64,000 nt of DNA from Lycocorax pyrrhopterus obiensis (Eukaryota > Chordata > Aves > Passeriformes > Paradisaeidae): assembly GCA_014706295.1 (NCBI GenBank), contig JACSVZ010000004.1, positions 89,721,047-89,785,046 of the forward strand. The letters are read 5' to 3'. Positions within the stretch are counted from its first letter, which is position 1. Every line of letters starts with the position of its first letter. Position numbers and translations under genes: made by a program. Below, in pieces: positions 1 to 13,149 of the stretch. The notes under the pieces are model-generated. The model was not told the origin of the DNA. It searched no databases and was given only the letters and a program-made list of their open reading frames with translations.

Positions 1-584
1 TTCTTGATATTACACCCTTTGTTGGTTTTGTTGAAGTTTATTAACAAAAATTTTCTCTAATCCTTAGCTCCATTTACCTTAAATATCAAAGACAACAGAG
101 TGAATTCTTCAAACAGTAACAATTGTTTTCTACATGAGGAACTTGAACATAGAGATAAAATTAGCTCAAAAAGACTAGACCCTAAACTTAATTTTATTTT
201 TATTAAATTTTAGTAACTTTTTTCCTTTTTTCATTTGAAAAATATGTTTAAAATTTAATTTTATCATTAACATTTTTAATGTTTTTATTAAACTTTCATT
301 TAAATCCAAAGAAGGTTAGTAAAAAATAACTGCAACTGACACAAAAAATATCATAGGTTATTTCTTCATATTTCTTAATTTTTATGTTCAGTCTAATGTT
401 ACTCTGTTAACATGTACAATTAACTCAGATTTATTCGCTTAAACAAAGAAGAAAAAGACACATTGTAATCTGATAACTGCAATTTTTCACATGCATAAAT
501 ATATGAACTTGAAAAATGCTTTTATGTAATTAGTCATTTTAGATAGGGGTAAAAGAATGTAAGAAAATCTGGAAATCTTTTGGA
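1..584. other. AT-rich unique-looking DNA, no gene seen
   Basis: Very AT-rich sequence with many short A and T runs. No open frame of note, no repeat family I recognise and no RNA gene. Confidence 0.6.
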
Positions 585-1400
585 CAAAACAAAATCTGTC
601 CAACCTGTTGAGGTCCTTCTGAAGGGCTGCCCAGCCCTCTGGGATATTGGCCATTCCTCCAAGCTTTGTGTTTTCAGTGAACTTGCTGAGGAGTCATCAG
701 CCTCTTCATCCAAGTCATTGATTAATAAATTAAAGAATACTGGGCTCAGTACTGAACCCTGGGGGACACTGCTCGTGACAGACATGTGCCACTGATTTTA
801 CCCTCTGGGCTCTGCCATTCAGCCAGTTGTCAATCCATTTCATTGTCCACTCATCCAGTCCATCCTGAGTTTGCCTACGAGGATGCTGTGAGAGACAGTG
901 TCAAAAGCCTTGCTGAAGTCAAGGTAGACAATATCCCGTGCTTTCCCCTTATCCCTCCAGGTACATTTTTCATCATAGAAAGAAGTCTGGTTGGTCAAGC
1001 ATGATTTACCTTTAGTGAATCCATTCTGACTACTCCTGATCACCTTCTTGTCATCCACATGGATAGAGATGGCCTCCATAATGAGGCATTCCATCACCTC
1101 TCCAGGGATTGAGGTGAGGCTGACTGGCCAGTAATTTCCTAGGTCATCCTTCTTGTCCTTTCTGAAGATTGGAGTGAGATTTGCTTTCTTCCAGTCCTCA
1201 GACACCTCTCTTAATCCCCAAGACCTTTCAATGGAGATCATGAGTGGCCTAACTTTGGTGTCGACCAGCTCTCTCAGCACTCATGGATGCATTCCAACAG
1301 GGCCCATGGACTTGTGGATGTCAAGTTTGCCTGCTCATAATTGCCGTCTGATCTCTCAGGCTGGTCATGCTGGAGCACAAAGCTCCTCATGTGCCTAAGG
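585..1400 (-). mobile_element. CR1 LINE fragment, reverse-transcriptase region, degraded
   Basis: Internal piece of a CR1 non-LTR retrotransposon read on the minus strand, truncated at both ends. The open frame 840-1280 carries the fingers and motif A region of CR1 reverse transcriptase: GNYWPVSLTS, NGFTKGKSCLTN, then LDFSKAFDTVSHSIL. The frame 534-785 continues with motif B (VPQGSVLSPVFFNLLINDLD). The catalytic motif C, FADD in active CR1, lies at about 656-686 in a shifted frame and reads FTEN, so both catalytic aspartates are lost. A frameshift after NDLD and a junction near 785-840 break the protein further. There is no 3' tail, so this is not a complete 3' end. It is a dead copy; the family call is secure, the exact edges are approximate. 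Confidence 0.93.
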
Positions 1401-2828
1401 GACATATAGTGTCTTTCACCACAATTTTAAGAACTAAGTGGCTAAACCTAGCTGTGTAACTAAAGTACGTCATTTTGGATCTGAGTCACTTTTAAATAAA
1501 CAGGGAACACCTCTGTAGAAATCCAACCTTTTGATGCTGGGCCATTGTGAATCTAGGAATCCAAATCAACTGCACAAAGAGAGAATGAAATGTCAATGCT
1601 GACATGGGCATTGAGAAGGGGGGCTAGAAACCTAAGGAGCAACCCCCTATCTTCTTTAGACATATGCAGTTCTGCGCAAATAAACAGCACAAAGGAGTGT
1701 AAAACGGAGGGTTAAAATAACTTTCACACTTGCAGCCATCAAGCTGGGATGCACCTCAGATCTTCTTTAAGAAAAGTCTCTTTTTCTCTGGTATTAAGAA
1801 ACTTTTGTTTGCAAACTCCTTAGCACTACAGGAATGCCAGTATTACATTGTGAAAACAAGTACCCAATATAAAAAAGACAGTCAATTTACTTAGTGTTGG
1901 CTAGAAACCTGAGAGGAAAATAGCACTACCTCTTCTTTTTTTCTCTCCCAAGGTAGAATCTGGGTCATATATTAATTCATACAGTGAATGTCTTATCTTT
2001 TGTATCAATTAAGTTTATGAAATAGGAAAGGGTTTAAGATTTCAACTTTCAATTGTTAATAAAATATATGTCTTTAGATGTTGATATTGATGAATGGACA
2101 TTGGTAAAATAAGTATTTAGATGGATGTTGATGGGAAAACATTTGTTATACATGATCGTAGTGAGTTATACATAAAATTAATTCTACCAACTCTTAAAGG
2201 CCTTTGAAAGGATGTATTAAAATCAGTTTCTTTAACCAGATTAGATTGGGAAATTGGCCCAAAGAGAAGAAACGGTGCCCTTGTGGGTTATATTTGCATA
2301 CCAATATTGGTTAATACTTACTATCTTCTATGAATGAGCTACTGGCATTTCACAGAGCTGTGGCATAATCCTGTGTTTGAAATTTTGGACATAAATCTAT
2401 TTCATTCTAAACTAGACCTATGCAGCATTTATTATTTCTGTGAAGAAAAGTGTCTCTCTCTTTCCCATCTTGTTTTTGGTGTTTATTTTCACTATGTTTG
2501 TTAGTGGCCCTATTCAAAGGAGCTACTTAATGCCACAGTGTGGTCTTCTTGACTGCAATAATGGAACAAACAGCCAAGTCTGAAGAGGATAGCCCTCAAG
2601 CTGCTTGCATCCATATAACCTTTAATAGACCAGAAGTGTTTTGCAACACTGCACTTAGTGACTCGGTGTGCCTTTGCTTTTGTAATGGGTTCATATTGAA
2701 TAGAGTCACTGGAAATATCCAAGTACACCAAATTGTATCAGACAATTGGCAACAGACATTGAGTACAAAAGGAGTTTTGGCCTTTGGTCTAAAAATACCT
2801 TTGACTCCATGAACTCTTTGTGAGGTAG
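1401..2828. other. Unique-looking DNA, no gene supported
   Basis: AT-rich with moderate complexity. Overlapping open frames on both strands at 2510-2865 (73-90 codons) resemble nothing I know. They have no codon or motif support and look like chance frames. Confidence 0.5.
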
Positions 2829-3421
2829 TGTTGTGGTTTAACCCCAGTACGTAGCTCAGCCCCACAAAACTGCTCTCTCAGTCTTCTGCAGATGGATGAG
2901 CGAGAGAATTGGAAAGTTGAAAGTGAAAGAAATCATGGGTCGACTTAACGACAATTTAATAGGTTAAGCAGAAGCTGTGTATGCAGGCATAGCAAAACAA
3001 GGAATTCATTCACCACTTTCCATTAGTAGGTAGGTGTTCAGCCATCCCCAGGAAAGCAGGGCTCCAAGAGGCAGAACAGTCACTTGGGAAGACAAACATC
3101 ATTGCTCTGAACATCACCCCTTCCCTCTTCTTCCCGCATCTCTATATAATGAACATGATGCTATATGGGTTGCGATATCCCTTGGGTCAGTTTGGGTCAT
3201 TTGTCCCATCTATGCCGCCTACCACCATTGTGCAAGAAATTTCCTGCTTTCTGGCTGGATGGAGTGAGAAATGGAAAAGGCCTTGACACAGTGCAGGAAC
3301 TGCTCAGCAATAGCTGAAATATCTCTCTGTTATAAACCCTGGTTTACTTACAAATCCAAAATGTAACACCAAAGAAGCTACTATGAAGAAAATTACCTCT
3401 ATCCCAGACAAAAGTAGAGTA
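2829..3421 (-). mobile_element. Solo LTR of an avian endogenous retrovirus, family A, old copy
   Basis: About 593 bp, matching copies at 38611-39528 and 41116-41763. It opens with TGTTGTGGTTTAACCCC (family start TGTCATGGTTTAACCCC) and ends near CTCTATCCCAGACAAAAG. Internally it shares the phrases 'aatttaataggt', 'ttcagccatccccagga', 'gggtcagtttgggtca' and 'tactatgaagaaaatta'. On the minus strand a TATATAG promoter box lies near 3142-3150, with an ATTAAA-like polyadenylation signal nearer the low-coordinate end, so the element is read leftwards. No gag, pol or env sequence is attached, so it is a solo LTR left by recombination between two LTRs. The 3' boundary is eroded and no clean target duplication is visible. 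This is the most diverged of the three family A copies. Confidence 0.82.
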
Positions 3422-6400
3422 GAAGTTACATATTAAAGTAGTAAAGATCAAAAGTAAACCAATTACAAATTCAATATACAGGGATCTGCTGCCTTATAGG
3501 ACATGTTTTAGGTGTTTTCACATCAGGAAAGGTTGAAACCCAGTAATCTAGATCACAGAGATTTTGCCATCATTCATTCAACTTAATATCTGATTAAACT
3601 GCAAATGTTTATGTTTTCACCACATATTGTAATTTATTACAATTAACTGATGTAATATCAATGCTACTTTCTAACTGTTTTCAGTTGAATCCTCAGTACT
3701 GTTTTCCATGGGTTGAAGATTCGAATACATAAAATCTAACAGTATCTTCTGAATTAAGAATTCTTTTCAATGGCTAAAATGTGAACTTTCAATGGCTAAA
3801 TACATGAACTGAAAGATTTGAAATAACTTCTACTCACAAATTCATGAAGTTCAGCAGAATCACTGACATGGATTTGAACTCCTCACTTTATTTAGCACAG
3901 TTAGGGTGCAGAAGTCTATTTAATATTAGCACCCTAATGTGGAGATCAAAGGCACTGAAAAGTTCTTGGATCAAAGACTAGATTTAACCTTCGAAAGTTT
4001 ATCACCTTGAAAACTTCAGCTTCCATTACAAATTACATTTGTCTTGCTTTCAAGTGTCACAAAACTTTTCCAGTGTTATCATTGAAAAAACAGTTTACAT
4101 GTGGTTGCCTCCCACCCCCAGTTAAACATGAGTTCTGGGCTTATTGCTATGCTTTTTTCTTTTCAGTTTTCTTTATTTGGGTTTTTCATTTGTTCCCTAC
4201 CCACTCCCCTCCTCCACCAAAAAAAAAAAAAAAAAAAAAAAAGAGGATGCCCACAGAAATTAAAAATAAAAAAGAGATCATTAAGACAAAAAATCATGGT
4301 CACATCATTGTTTTGCAGTTTTCTGGGCCTGCAGACACTTTTTGTCCTGCAAAGAAAAGGTGTTTTCTAATTCCAAATTTGCTGTTAATTCTAGAATTGG
4401 TTAATAATGCTGTCAAAACTCTGTAGGTTAATCAAGATATCTCTCCTAGAGGCTGGAAGCTAATCTTGCTGCTTACTTCATGAGGACAGTTTAATTGCAT
4501 CCTTTCTAGGACCACCGGCTAGTTTCAAAATTCACCAACTGAAGTTATTCTGTTCAGTTACATTTCCCTGCTCTTACTCCTCAGAGTTCTGTTCTCTTAG
4601 CAGAAAAATGGATGACGAAACATGTTTTCAAGCAAGATTTTTACATTCTTTCTCATCTCCAATAAAATGCATTTTAAAATTTACCAATATTATAAGATTT
4701 GCAATCCTGTGACAGGTAAGAATAAGCACAGGTAAAGTATGAGGGATCTTACAAAAATCCTTGACAGTAGAAGAGGTTAAAGAGACAGCTATATGACCAA
4801 GAGGAACAACATGTAGGGGGAAGGGAAGTGAGCATGATTTTTCCCCCTCAGTCAAGAACTTTCAGAAAAATGTATGTTGCATTGTTTATTTCATGAACTT
4901 GCTTTTCATTCATCTGAGTCACACCACCATTCCAATTGTTAGGTACACATATATGTGAAAATATTTTTAGTTTCATATTTACTTACGTGAGAAATTTTGT
5001 GACTTACTGTTTAAAATGAAAATTAAATACTACATGTGTTCTTGTTAACTGTAACAATCTTTTATACTGTTGTTAAGACTTTTGCTTCTGTGTTGTAAAA
5101 TTTCTCCTTCCCTTTATAAGATGCATACAAAAGTCTCACAAAATGCAAAATGTTTGCATTAGAGCAATCAATTCTGTACATGATTTATGTAAACTTAAAG
5201 CTAAGTATATTCTAGATAGTCAGAATTAAATATGTTTTAACACCAACCGACATAGACCACAGAGTACATAGAGTTTTGTATAAAGTCCTTTTCCTCCTTC
5301 AGCCTAGGAATTCAGTAAGAAGTTAAAAATGTATCAAGAGACATGAGGGTGAGTGAAAATGATGAGGGTACAACAGACATGAGGATAAACCCATAATACT
5401 TTTCAGAGAGTGGGAGTTTCTCATGCTTTGGAAATTTCTTACTTTTTCAAGGATTGTCTCTTTTATTTCTGTTTAACAGTCATGACAATTTCTAGTTTAT
5501 TGCCAAAAAATAGATGTGAAACAAATTGAATTTCACTCTCATTTCTTTCTCCATGTTCCTTAGGGATCCTAAAACTGTATCCACACTGGATGTTCTTGAA
5601 GTATAAGAAAAAGAAGCTGTGTGATTCCTACCCATAGAAAGCATATTTTGGCCTTTTCTTTTTATAAACTTTAGTCGTTAGTGTTAAAATGCAAACCTTA
5701 TTCTATTCTGAAATCAACATGCAGTTCTTTTTTTTTCCCTCTTTATAACTCTGGTAGTCAGATTAAAATGTTCTCTACTGTGGTATCACTAGACAAAAGC
5801 ACCTTTCCTCTCATAACCGCTTGGAAAAGATGAGACTAGCAACTGAATAACACTCCTGTGATCACCAAGCAATAGTCACATTAAAAAAGCAAATAAAATT
5901 AGCTTATATGTAAAGTAACAATACAAAGATGAGAAAAAAAAGTTACTATGTAAATCTCTTTTTGAAAACCACTTCCATGTGATTCCTAGCTCACATTTTG
6001 AGAAGCACAACCCAGCAGGCAAAGCCATAAGCCTACAACTTGGTGACTGTTTTCTATTTACTGGAACACTGTGGGTTTAAAGGTTCAGATGAAACGTGAA
6101 ACTTGTGTTCAAGCTCACTGAGGACAGGCTGAAAAAAAGAGGAAACAAACAGAAAGCAAGAATGGAAATGAACCCTGACAAGATTAGGTAAAATGAAAAT
6201 TGAATATAGAAAATCAGTGCTGAACAGCAGGAGAAAAAAAAAAAAAAAGACGGGAAAAGCATAATAGAAGCTTGTGCCCCTGTGGTCTAATTAAATGTGA
6301 CATAACACTCCAGAATTAAAACACACTCCAGAATTAATTCCTGAGGCTTTGTCTAGATTAGTAAACTAAACAGTATCAGGGCAAACACTTGAATACTTGC

Positions 6401-7104
6401 ATGTAAGCATTTATACTAGCAAATCAATAGCAGATCCTCTGCCATACTTCTGGGTTTGGCTAGATCAGACTGAGCCAAAGCCAAGGACTGCTCCTGCCAG
6501 TCCTGCAGAAGGGCTATCCTCCCTGTTTCTGGAAGGGGAAAGCAGGGGAGAGAGCAAAGAGATCTCAGCTACCTGGGTACAAATAGTGTTTTGCTACTTG
6601 CACTCAAGAGAAAACTATGGCCTCTGGAAAATTTTGTTTATTAAAAACACATATTCTGTGTTCATTCAGTGTGCTTTAAGAATCTGAATTGCTCAACCGT
6701 CTGCCCCTAAACTAACAAACAACTGGCTTTATATAACTGTGAGAAATGTCAGTGAAGCAACTGGAAAAGCTTGCATTTCGCATCTCTTTAATAATATTCC
6801 TTTATATTTTGTAAATAGGTGTTAGTGTTTCTGAGGAGTTTATTCAGAGATTGAAGACAGCATAGTCTCTCCATATTACAGATTCTGATTTTGCCAAATT
6901 TTGATTGTGCTAGGTAAGACCAAGTTATTTTTTATTTCTATACATCATCTGTGAAGTAATACTCCATTATCTAGTAATAATCTAATATTTTCTAGTATCA
7001 GTATTTTATTGATGTGCATTATAGTTTTCACCATTATTGATGCCAATATTGCTAATGCCTATTCTGATGTTCTGATCTTAGCACAAGTAATATTTGTATA
7101 CTAT
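3422..7104. other. Unique-looking DNA with homopolymer runs, no gene supported
   Basis: AT-rich. The open frame at 4007-4426 is mostly created by the poly(A) run read as lysines and by a proline-coding C-rich stretch, so I do not accept it. The frame at 6397-6687 matches no protein I recognise. No RNA gene seen. Confidence 0.5.
4219..4242. repeat. Poly(A) run, 24 bases
   Basis: Uninterrupted A24 preceded by a C-rich stretch. It could be the tail of an old retrotransposed sequence, but the upstream DNA shows no recognisable source gene. Confidence 0.9.
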
Positions 7105-7155
7105 ACAGAATCATAGAATGTTTTGAGTTGAAGGGGACCTTGAAGACTATTTATG
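7105..7155 (-). mobile_element. CR1 3'-end remnant
   Basis: Short piece of the CR1 3' terminus on the minus strand. The plus strand reads 'cagaatcatagaatg', then a diverged 'gttgaaggggaccttgaagac', the standard reverse-complement CR1 end. It fades into unique sequence after about 50 bp. Confidence 0.8.
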
Positions 7156-8804
7156 TTAGTAAAAAGCACTGCCTGCATCACAGTTCTTTCTTAATCATAA
7201 GAAAAAATGTTACGGACGTAATGCAACATACAATGCCTAGAAATTCATAGCTCAGAATGCTGCCCCTGATCTTGCTGCCTTACTGTGGTGAGAAAGACAA
7301 ATGAGATGCTTGATGGAAATGTCCATATATTTATGATTTATAACAGGAGCTACTTTGGAATTTTGAAATTGCCTATGTGATTTTATCATTCAGTGCTTGT
7401 TAATTTAAACATTAATCCAAATTTATTAGGCTACTTTGGAAATCTTATCCACAAAATACAGAAGGACACTTGTAGAACATCTATAAAATTGGGATTTCTT
7501 TGTCTCATGTTGCATTCACCTTTGTTATGCTTTAATGCTAATTTAATCTTTCTCATTTTCCATGAAATATAGATAGTTATTTAGAAACAATGAATATATG
7601 AAAAATTTCAAGTCCTTCATTATCTTTTCATAAAATAGTTTATTCTTCCTGTAAACACTGAAACATAAGAAAGACTTAAAAATCCAGATTTCCACAGTAC
7701 TGGGCCATTTCAGTAGCTAACTTCAACAACAAATATAAGTCCCAGAGGGACCAGCCCAACTTCTGTTCAAAAGTGAGATGAAAGAATCTTGTAGGAATCT
7801 TTACCCTTAACAGGATCTGTGCTGGGTCCAACATGGTGTGGAATGATAGAGAGCTCCAAGTGTATCATCTGAGGAAGGGGAAGCTACGGAGAAACTATGG
7901 GTTTTTTCATACTAGAAACCCACTGTTGAGTTCCATCCTCACCTTCTTATTTTAGCCAAATAATAATATTAATTATGAAAATTATAGTTCTAGTTATACG
8001 TTGCTGTGGTAATCTTGTAAAACAAAAACTCAGGAACACAACCAAAATCTTACAATAATTATTTGTATACAACACTATTTTCTGGTGGATACAATCTGCT
8101 AGTGATGGCAATTGTTGCAGCAAATAAAGGTGGGCCGCAAATTATTTCTGTTAAAAGATTAAATAACAAATATAATAATATGATATTTGAATCTATAACT
8201 ATAAACATAGATTAATCTAAAAGGCATGAAGCCATAACGTTAAAAAAATAAGATCATATACAGCAGATTGGTCAGTGTTCATTGGAATATATTTAGAAAT
8301 TTGAAACTTTAATAAATGTCATTGCTGTGATTTCTATGCCATTTCCTAATATTTTAGATAGGTAACTATACTAATAGTTTTGAATTGTATAAAAGACACT
8401 GAACAGGAGCAGAATATGTAAACTATGTAGAAATTAGAAAACACTTATTCAAATGAGCAGGTTTTGTAACTGTGTATTTAACCCTTGTCCATGCAGGGGT
8501 ACAAATTTCCTGAATAAATACAATTACTAAAAAAATAAATTCACACGTGTACTTGTAAAATGAGTTCATACTCTGCCAAAAGGGCAACAAATGAGAAAAA
8601 TGAGAGTGAGTGAGTGGAAGAATGGGCAATCTACAAATGAAAAATATGCTATAAAATATTTAAGGAGAGAAAATAGTACCATAGCTACGCTGCATAAAGC
8701 TGGTATATTTACAAAATTATCACTGGAGATTGTTGCTGCATTTTATACTGAGTCAGTTAGTTGGGCTAAATACTGCACTATCGATATTTCAAGTCCTTCC
8801 ATGT
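7156..8804. other. Unique-looking AT-rich DNA, no gene seen
   Basis: No recognisable coding, RNA or repeat element. The open frame at 8591-8908 runs into the adjacent LTR and is a chance frame. Confidence 0.55.
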
Positions 8805-9433
8805 TGTGCCAGTTTGGCCAAAATCTAGTAATATATTCTCTGAGAGAAAACCAGGTTACAACCACCCTTCTCCCCACAAGGTTTGGGAAAAAAGGAAATT
8901 TTCCGTGAAGGAAAGTGAAAGAGATAAAAACTATTTATTTAACAAACACACAGGAAAAGGATAATAATGCTAAATAATAAAACTCTCGCTATAGAGAGAA
9001 ACCTGGGAAGATTTCAGAGTCCTTCTGTAGGTGTGGTCTCTCCTCCTCGGAGCTGGGTCGGTGAGGGCCCACCCCCCGGGCCTCGGGGAGAAAATTCTCC
9101 TGATGTGTTCTGATGTTGTTGAAACAGTCCAGAAGAGAAGAAGGGAAAAAACCAAAGTCCCAGGAAACAAAGTTCAGCTCTCCATCTCACGCTGGGAAGA
9201 GAAGAAAAAAACAGCTGGCCAAAGAAAGCGAGCAGGGTGCTCCCCCTGGGCTACCGCAGACAGAGAACGCAGAGGAGTGTAATCTCTGTGTCCTTGAGAA
9301 ACTGCTTTGAAAAGTTTGTTTGTTTTTTTTTCTTCCCTCTCAAGCTCAGTTTAAAGGCACGGAAAAGGCACAATATTACTTTTTGGGCATAGAGCTTGAT
9401 AGGGGATACACATGATAGAGTCACCCCAAGACA
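8805..9433 (-). mobile_element. Solo LTR of an avian endogenous retrovirus, family B
   Basis: A 629-bp LTR that is nearly collinear with the copy at 58853-59489 and also matches the plus-strand copy at 28345-29014. Plus-strand edges are TGTGCCAGTTTGGCC and GTCACCCCAAGACA, giving the TG...CA ends of an integrated retrovirus. Flanking 5-bp sequences are CATGT and CGTGT, a target duplication with one mismatch. The minus strand carries an AATAAA signal at 8934-8939 and a weak TTTAAA promoter-like box near the high-coordinate end, so transcription would run leftwards. No internal viral genes are present. The 5-bp duplication fits an ERVL or ERV1 type integrase rather than ERVK; the class is an inference. 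Confidence 0.9.
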
Positions 9434-10283
9434 CGTGTAAAGCTGTTTTGTCATATTGCCATGAAATATTTGAAAATTAATGAAAGCAAGCTACCTAATT
9501 CTGCATGCTACAGCTCAGTACCTTAGAAGGATAAAAGAAAGCAAAGTCTGAAAATACTTTTTCATGAATTCTGCTAATCTCAGTATGAACCATTCAAATG
9601 CTCGTAAATCCAACATCTGTGCATTTCTAAAACAGAAAAAAGACAACATAAATATTATGAAGCATATTTTTTCTATATTTTAAAATAAATTTGCCTATTA
9701 ATGGCCAGTGATTACAAGCTCAACCGTATTGCTTTTTTAGAGGCAAAATTCCCCTAGCAGAGTTGTAGGGGAGCTTTAAAAATTGCTGTAGGGAACAGAG
9801 ATCTTAAGTGGTGGCTAGTAGGAAATCTATGTTGGAAATCATAACTAAAAAATGTTTTACGTATATAGAAGATAAGCTAATAAACACTGGGGAAGAGATC
9901 ATGAATACGTGAGAATGAGGTGTACAGATCCTTATGGGCAGCAGGTCACATATTTGCTAGCAGACATCGAAGGAAGAGCTTGCAAGGAAGAGAAACAGCT
10001 GCCTGTTTCTAGGTGTGCTGCCAGCAACATCGCTGATAAAATAACTAGAAACAATTAAAACCAGTGGGAAGGGTGTCATATATTAGCCCAAATCTCAAAG
10101 AAATTAGGAGATGGCCTCTGAGCAACAGTGGTGCTTTAGGCGAAGTAGGAGAAATATGTGATTTTAAGGTCTTTTTACCCATTCTGTGATAATTCAGAGC
10201 TTTAGAAAAAGACTCTGAAGCCCAAATATTCTTCAGTATCCTCATAAGTGAAATTAGATTGTGGCCCAATTTATTTTTTGACT
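9434..10283. other. Unique-looking DNA, no gene seen
   Basis: No element recognised. Short antisense frames around 10045-10389 partly overlap the CR1 tail that follows and have no protein-like content. Confidence 0.5.
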
Positions 10284-10356
10284 GAAGTGGAGGTTGAACC
10301 AGATAGACTCCACAGATCCCTTCCAACTGAGTCTCCCTGTGATCGGATGATTTAAT
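10284..10356 (+). mobile_element. CR1 3'-end remnant
   Basis: Plus-strand CR1 tail: 'ggaggttgaaccagatagac' followed by 'agatcccttccaactgag' and a degraded terminal repeat 'tgtgatcggatgattta'. This is the usual end of the CR1 3' untranslated region. Only about 70 bp remain. Confidence 0.82.
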
Positions 10357-11497
10357 GTTTTTTAATAACCGGACACCTGGAACAACCATGCTGTCCTACT
10401 TTTTAAGGTGTGAATTTCTTCAGCCAAATACTGAGCAAAGAAGAGTCCAATTATTTAAATTTTCTCGTATAGAGTAATTGTCTTTAAAAATTAAGAAGTC
10501 CAAAGGGAAAATACAAATACTGGAAGAAAGAGAGATTGTACACATACAGCAGCAAAAGTGATGTAAAAGCTTATAGTGTCCTGAGTACATGGACAATCCT
10601 GTGATTATTATGTAAAGGTGCTGTGCAGCTGCCAGCAGGCATGATGTCATCTTGCAGGCAGTCACCAAGGTCACTGAATTCAGAGTGGTTTTTTAGCCAA
10701 CTTTCACTCCTTTCAGACAGGAATGCAATTAAAATCTCTTCATTTAAAAATAGTGGAATAGCACAGTCTACTTTCTGAGGTACCTGGAAGGACTGGAACA
10801 CAAACATGCCAGGGAAAATAAGTAAAGTTTGTCTGGAGTAGTGCAGAGAGTGGAGTTACTGATTTGTAGGACTGGATGTCTGCGAATAACAGCCTGAAAG
10901 ATAAGAGAAAGAGGCAAAAAACCAGAAAGCCAAGCAAAAATAAGAATCATGAGTGACAGTGGTCCAAAAGAAAGAAGACAAAGATTGATACATGTGGTCT
11001 TGAGAAAGACTGGAAATGAGGTTGTTAAAGAAATGAAACCCCTTGGAGTGTGCTCTTTCTGCGCTCCGGACAGCACAACTGCTCCTGTGCTGCTGTGAGT
11101 GAAAAGTGAAATAGTGTTGCAGTTCCACCTCATCGTTGCATTCAACTGAAATTTCCAATATGCTCTTAATAAAGCTGCATTCTAATTATACTCAAATACA
11201 GAACTGAATTCGTACTTATTTTGGTATGAGGACTTTTACTCATTTTTGATTTATATTTTGTGAAAGTCTCCTTGTATTGGCAAGACCTTGTAAACAAGGT
11301 ATCTATCATAAATGAGAAACCCACAACTTAACCTTTGCAGCATCTTGCCATGATCTCTACATTTGCTCTTTCAAGGGAGAATTATGCAGAGAGTATATAT
11401 TTTATTTCAGTGATATTCAAACTTTAGTCCATGCTTGTCTCCGGACACTGAACAGTTTCTAAGTGCTCTGATTAATGTAAATAAGAAAAGCAGATTT
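10357..11497. other. Unique-looking DNA, no gene supported
   Basis: Several overlapping antisense open frames of 65-125 codons lie between 10420 and 11158. They overlap one another in different frames, contain no recognisable domain and change composition freely, so I treat them as chance frames in a stop-poor patch. Confidence 0.5.
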
Positions 11498-11692
11498 TGA
11501 ATCATAGAATCATGCAATTTTACAGTTGAAAAAGGTCTCTAAGATTATCAAGTCCAACCCTTGACCTAGCAACACTGTGCTCACCACTAAACCATATCTG
11601 GAAGTGGCACAATACCAAGCCTTTTGAACACTTCCAGGGCTGGTGATTCCACCACACTCAATGTATTATGTTCCAGACTTCTGTACCTCGAA
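11498..11692 (-). mobile_element. CR1 3'-end fragment
   Basis: The plus strand reads the reverse complement of the CR1 3' end: 'atagaatcatgcaatttta', 'aagtccaacccttgacctag', 'gaacacttccagggctgg' and 'gattccaccaca'. It is moderately diverged and about 195 bp long. The 5' truncation is typical of LINE insertion. Confidence 0.88.
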
Positions 11693-13149
11693 ATGATTTA
11701 GTTCTATAAAATAAAGGTTTGAAAAGAAGTGCTCTAACTTTAGTATATGGTTTCACAAATATAGCTTTCATTGAACGTACTGGAAATCTTCAATAAATTT
11801 GCCAGAAATTAATGTATGAGAGAACTCTTCACTAAGCATATTTTATTCTGTATTTTATTATATTGTGGTCTATTTAAATACCTACAGAGGTTCCTCTTAA
11901 TAATCTGGAGTTTTATTAGTGATCTGTGCTACATATTTCAGCAGATAGATTTAATAGGAGAAAGGAAAATTGTGAATTAAATATTTACTTCCATTGTTTA
12001 TTAGTATTGTCTTTTATAGGTCTTGAAAACATGCTGAGGTTCTTTGATCTGAAACATTAGAATCTTATATTTCAGTAAAATAAAAAGAAAAAGATAAAAA
12101 ACTTGAAATGGCAGAAGTATGAAGTAAAAAGTTATATAATATTTTATATAAGTGTACCCGTGTACAGCATAGATATTTCTCTTTCTGAATTCTTATGTTC
12201 TTTTTATTTTAAGCTTTCAATACTGAAGTATATTTACCATCTCCCCATGTGTTTCTGTGGAGCACCTACCTCACTATGATTTGACCATGGTGATCAAAAT
12301 GAGTGTCTAGGCACTTTTACATTATAAATATTAAATAAACGTATGCACACACAGTCACGTTTCAGTGATGGCACAGAAGGAGACAACACAAAATCGTTTT
12401 ATCCTTCTTCTGTTGCTAATCTGGTTAATATAAACCCTCCTTCTCTACCAATCCTGCACACTACTGTGGCCCAGGAAGGTTTAAGGTAAGTATTTACGTT
12501 ATCCTTTCAAAAGGAAGGGGACTGAATCAACCACGTCTCTAAATACAGAGCTTTGAAGTATTCCCTGCAGACCTTGAAAATGTAGTGCATACTCTCAGGC
12601 TTCATTACAAAATAAATGTTGGCTGGAACCCAAATGTAACTAATTTAGGCACCTTACTTGGCAACTATATTGATGGTCATTTCACCTCATTTTTTCCATC
12701 TAAAAGTTAGATTATATTCTGACCTGGAGTTCTCATACTTTCAGTGCAGAGAGAAAGATAACCTTGAGAAGGCTAATTATTTTTCATATTTTATATGTCC
12801 ATCACTATTGGATGAATCCGATTACGTAGGACATAAAATTATTTTTAAAATAAAATTTTTTAAATTTTCTAAAATTATTGTAAAATTGTATGTAAAATTA
12901 TTTTAATTTTAAAATTATTTTAAATGTAAAATTATTTTAATTTCTTATGCCTAGATCTTTGTTTCTCTTACACAGCACATCAAGTAGCCTCTGACTCCTG
13001 TTCTTACAGTGGCATCTGGAAAGAAGAGGAAATGTTAGACACTGTACAGTCATATAGCAAGAGGTGGTACAGACAGAGCTTGCATTTCAAACAGGCAACA
13101 CCAAAAAAAAAGCAGAGAGAGATACCTCTGTTAGCTGAGTATGGCAAGG
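11693..13149. other. AT-rich DNA, no gene seen
   Basis: No element recognised apart from the AT-only stretch listed separately. The open frame at 12658-12906 is read largely through that low-complexity stretch. Confidence 0.5.
12836..12945. repeat. AT-only low-complexity stretch with internal direct repeat
   Basis: About 110 bp made almost wholly of A and T. The 19-base phrase TGTAAAATTATTTTAATTT occurs at 12891-12909 and again at 12925-12943, a period of 34 bases. Confidence 0.85.

Noticed and set aside
4219..4242. Processed pseudogene tail
   Set aside because: No gene-like sequence precedes the A24 run on the plus strand.
4007..4426. 139-codon plus-strand open frame
   Set aside because: The frame is held open by a proline-coding C-rich stretch and a poly(A) run read as lysines; no domain is visible and the overlapping frame is just as long.
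8591..8908. 105-codon frame starting upstream of the LTR
   Set aside because: It crosses from unique DNA into the LTR, and the equivalent frame at 58789-59013 has a different start; only the LTR part is shared.
10420..11158. Cluster of antisense frames up to 125 codons
   Set aside because: They overlap in different registers with no recognisable domain, which is typical of a chance stop-poor patch.
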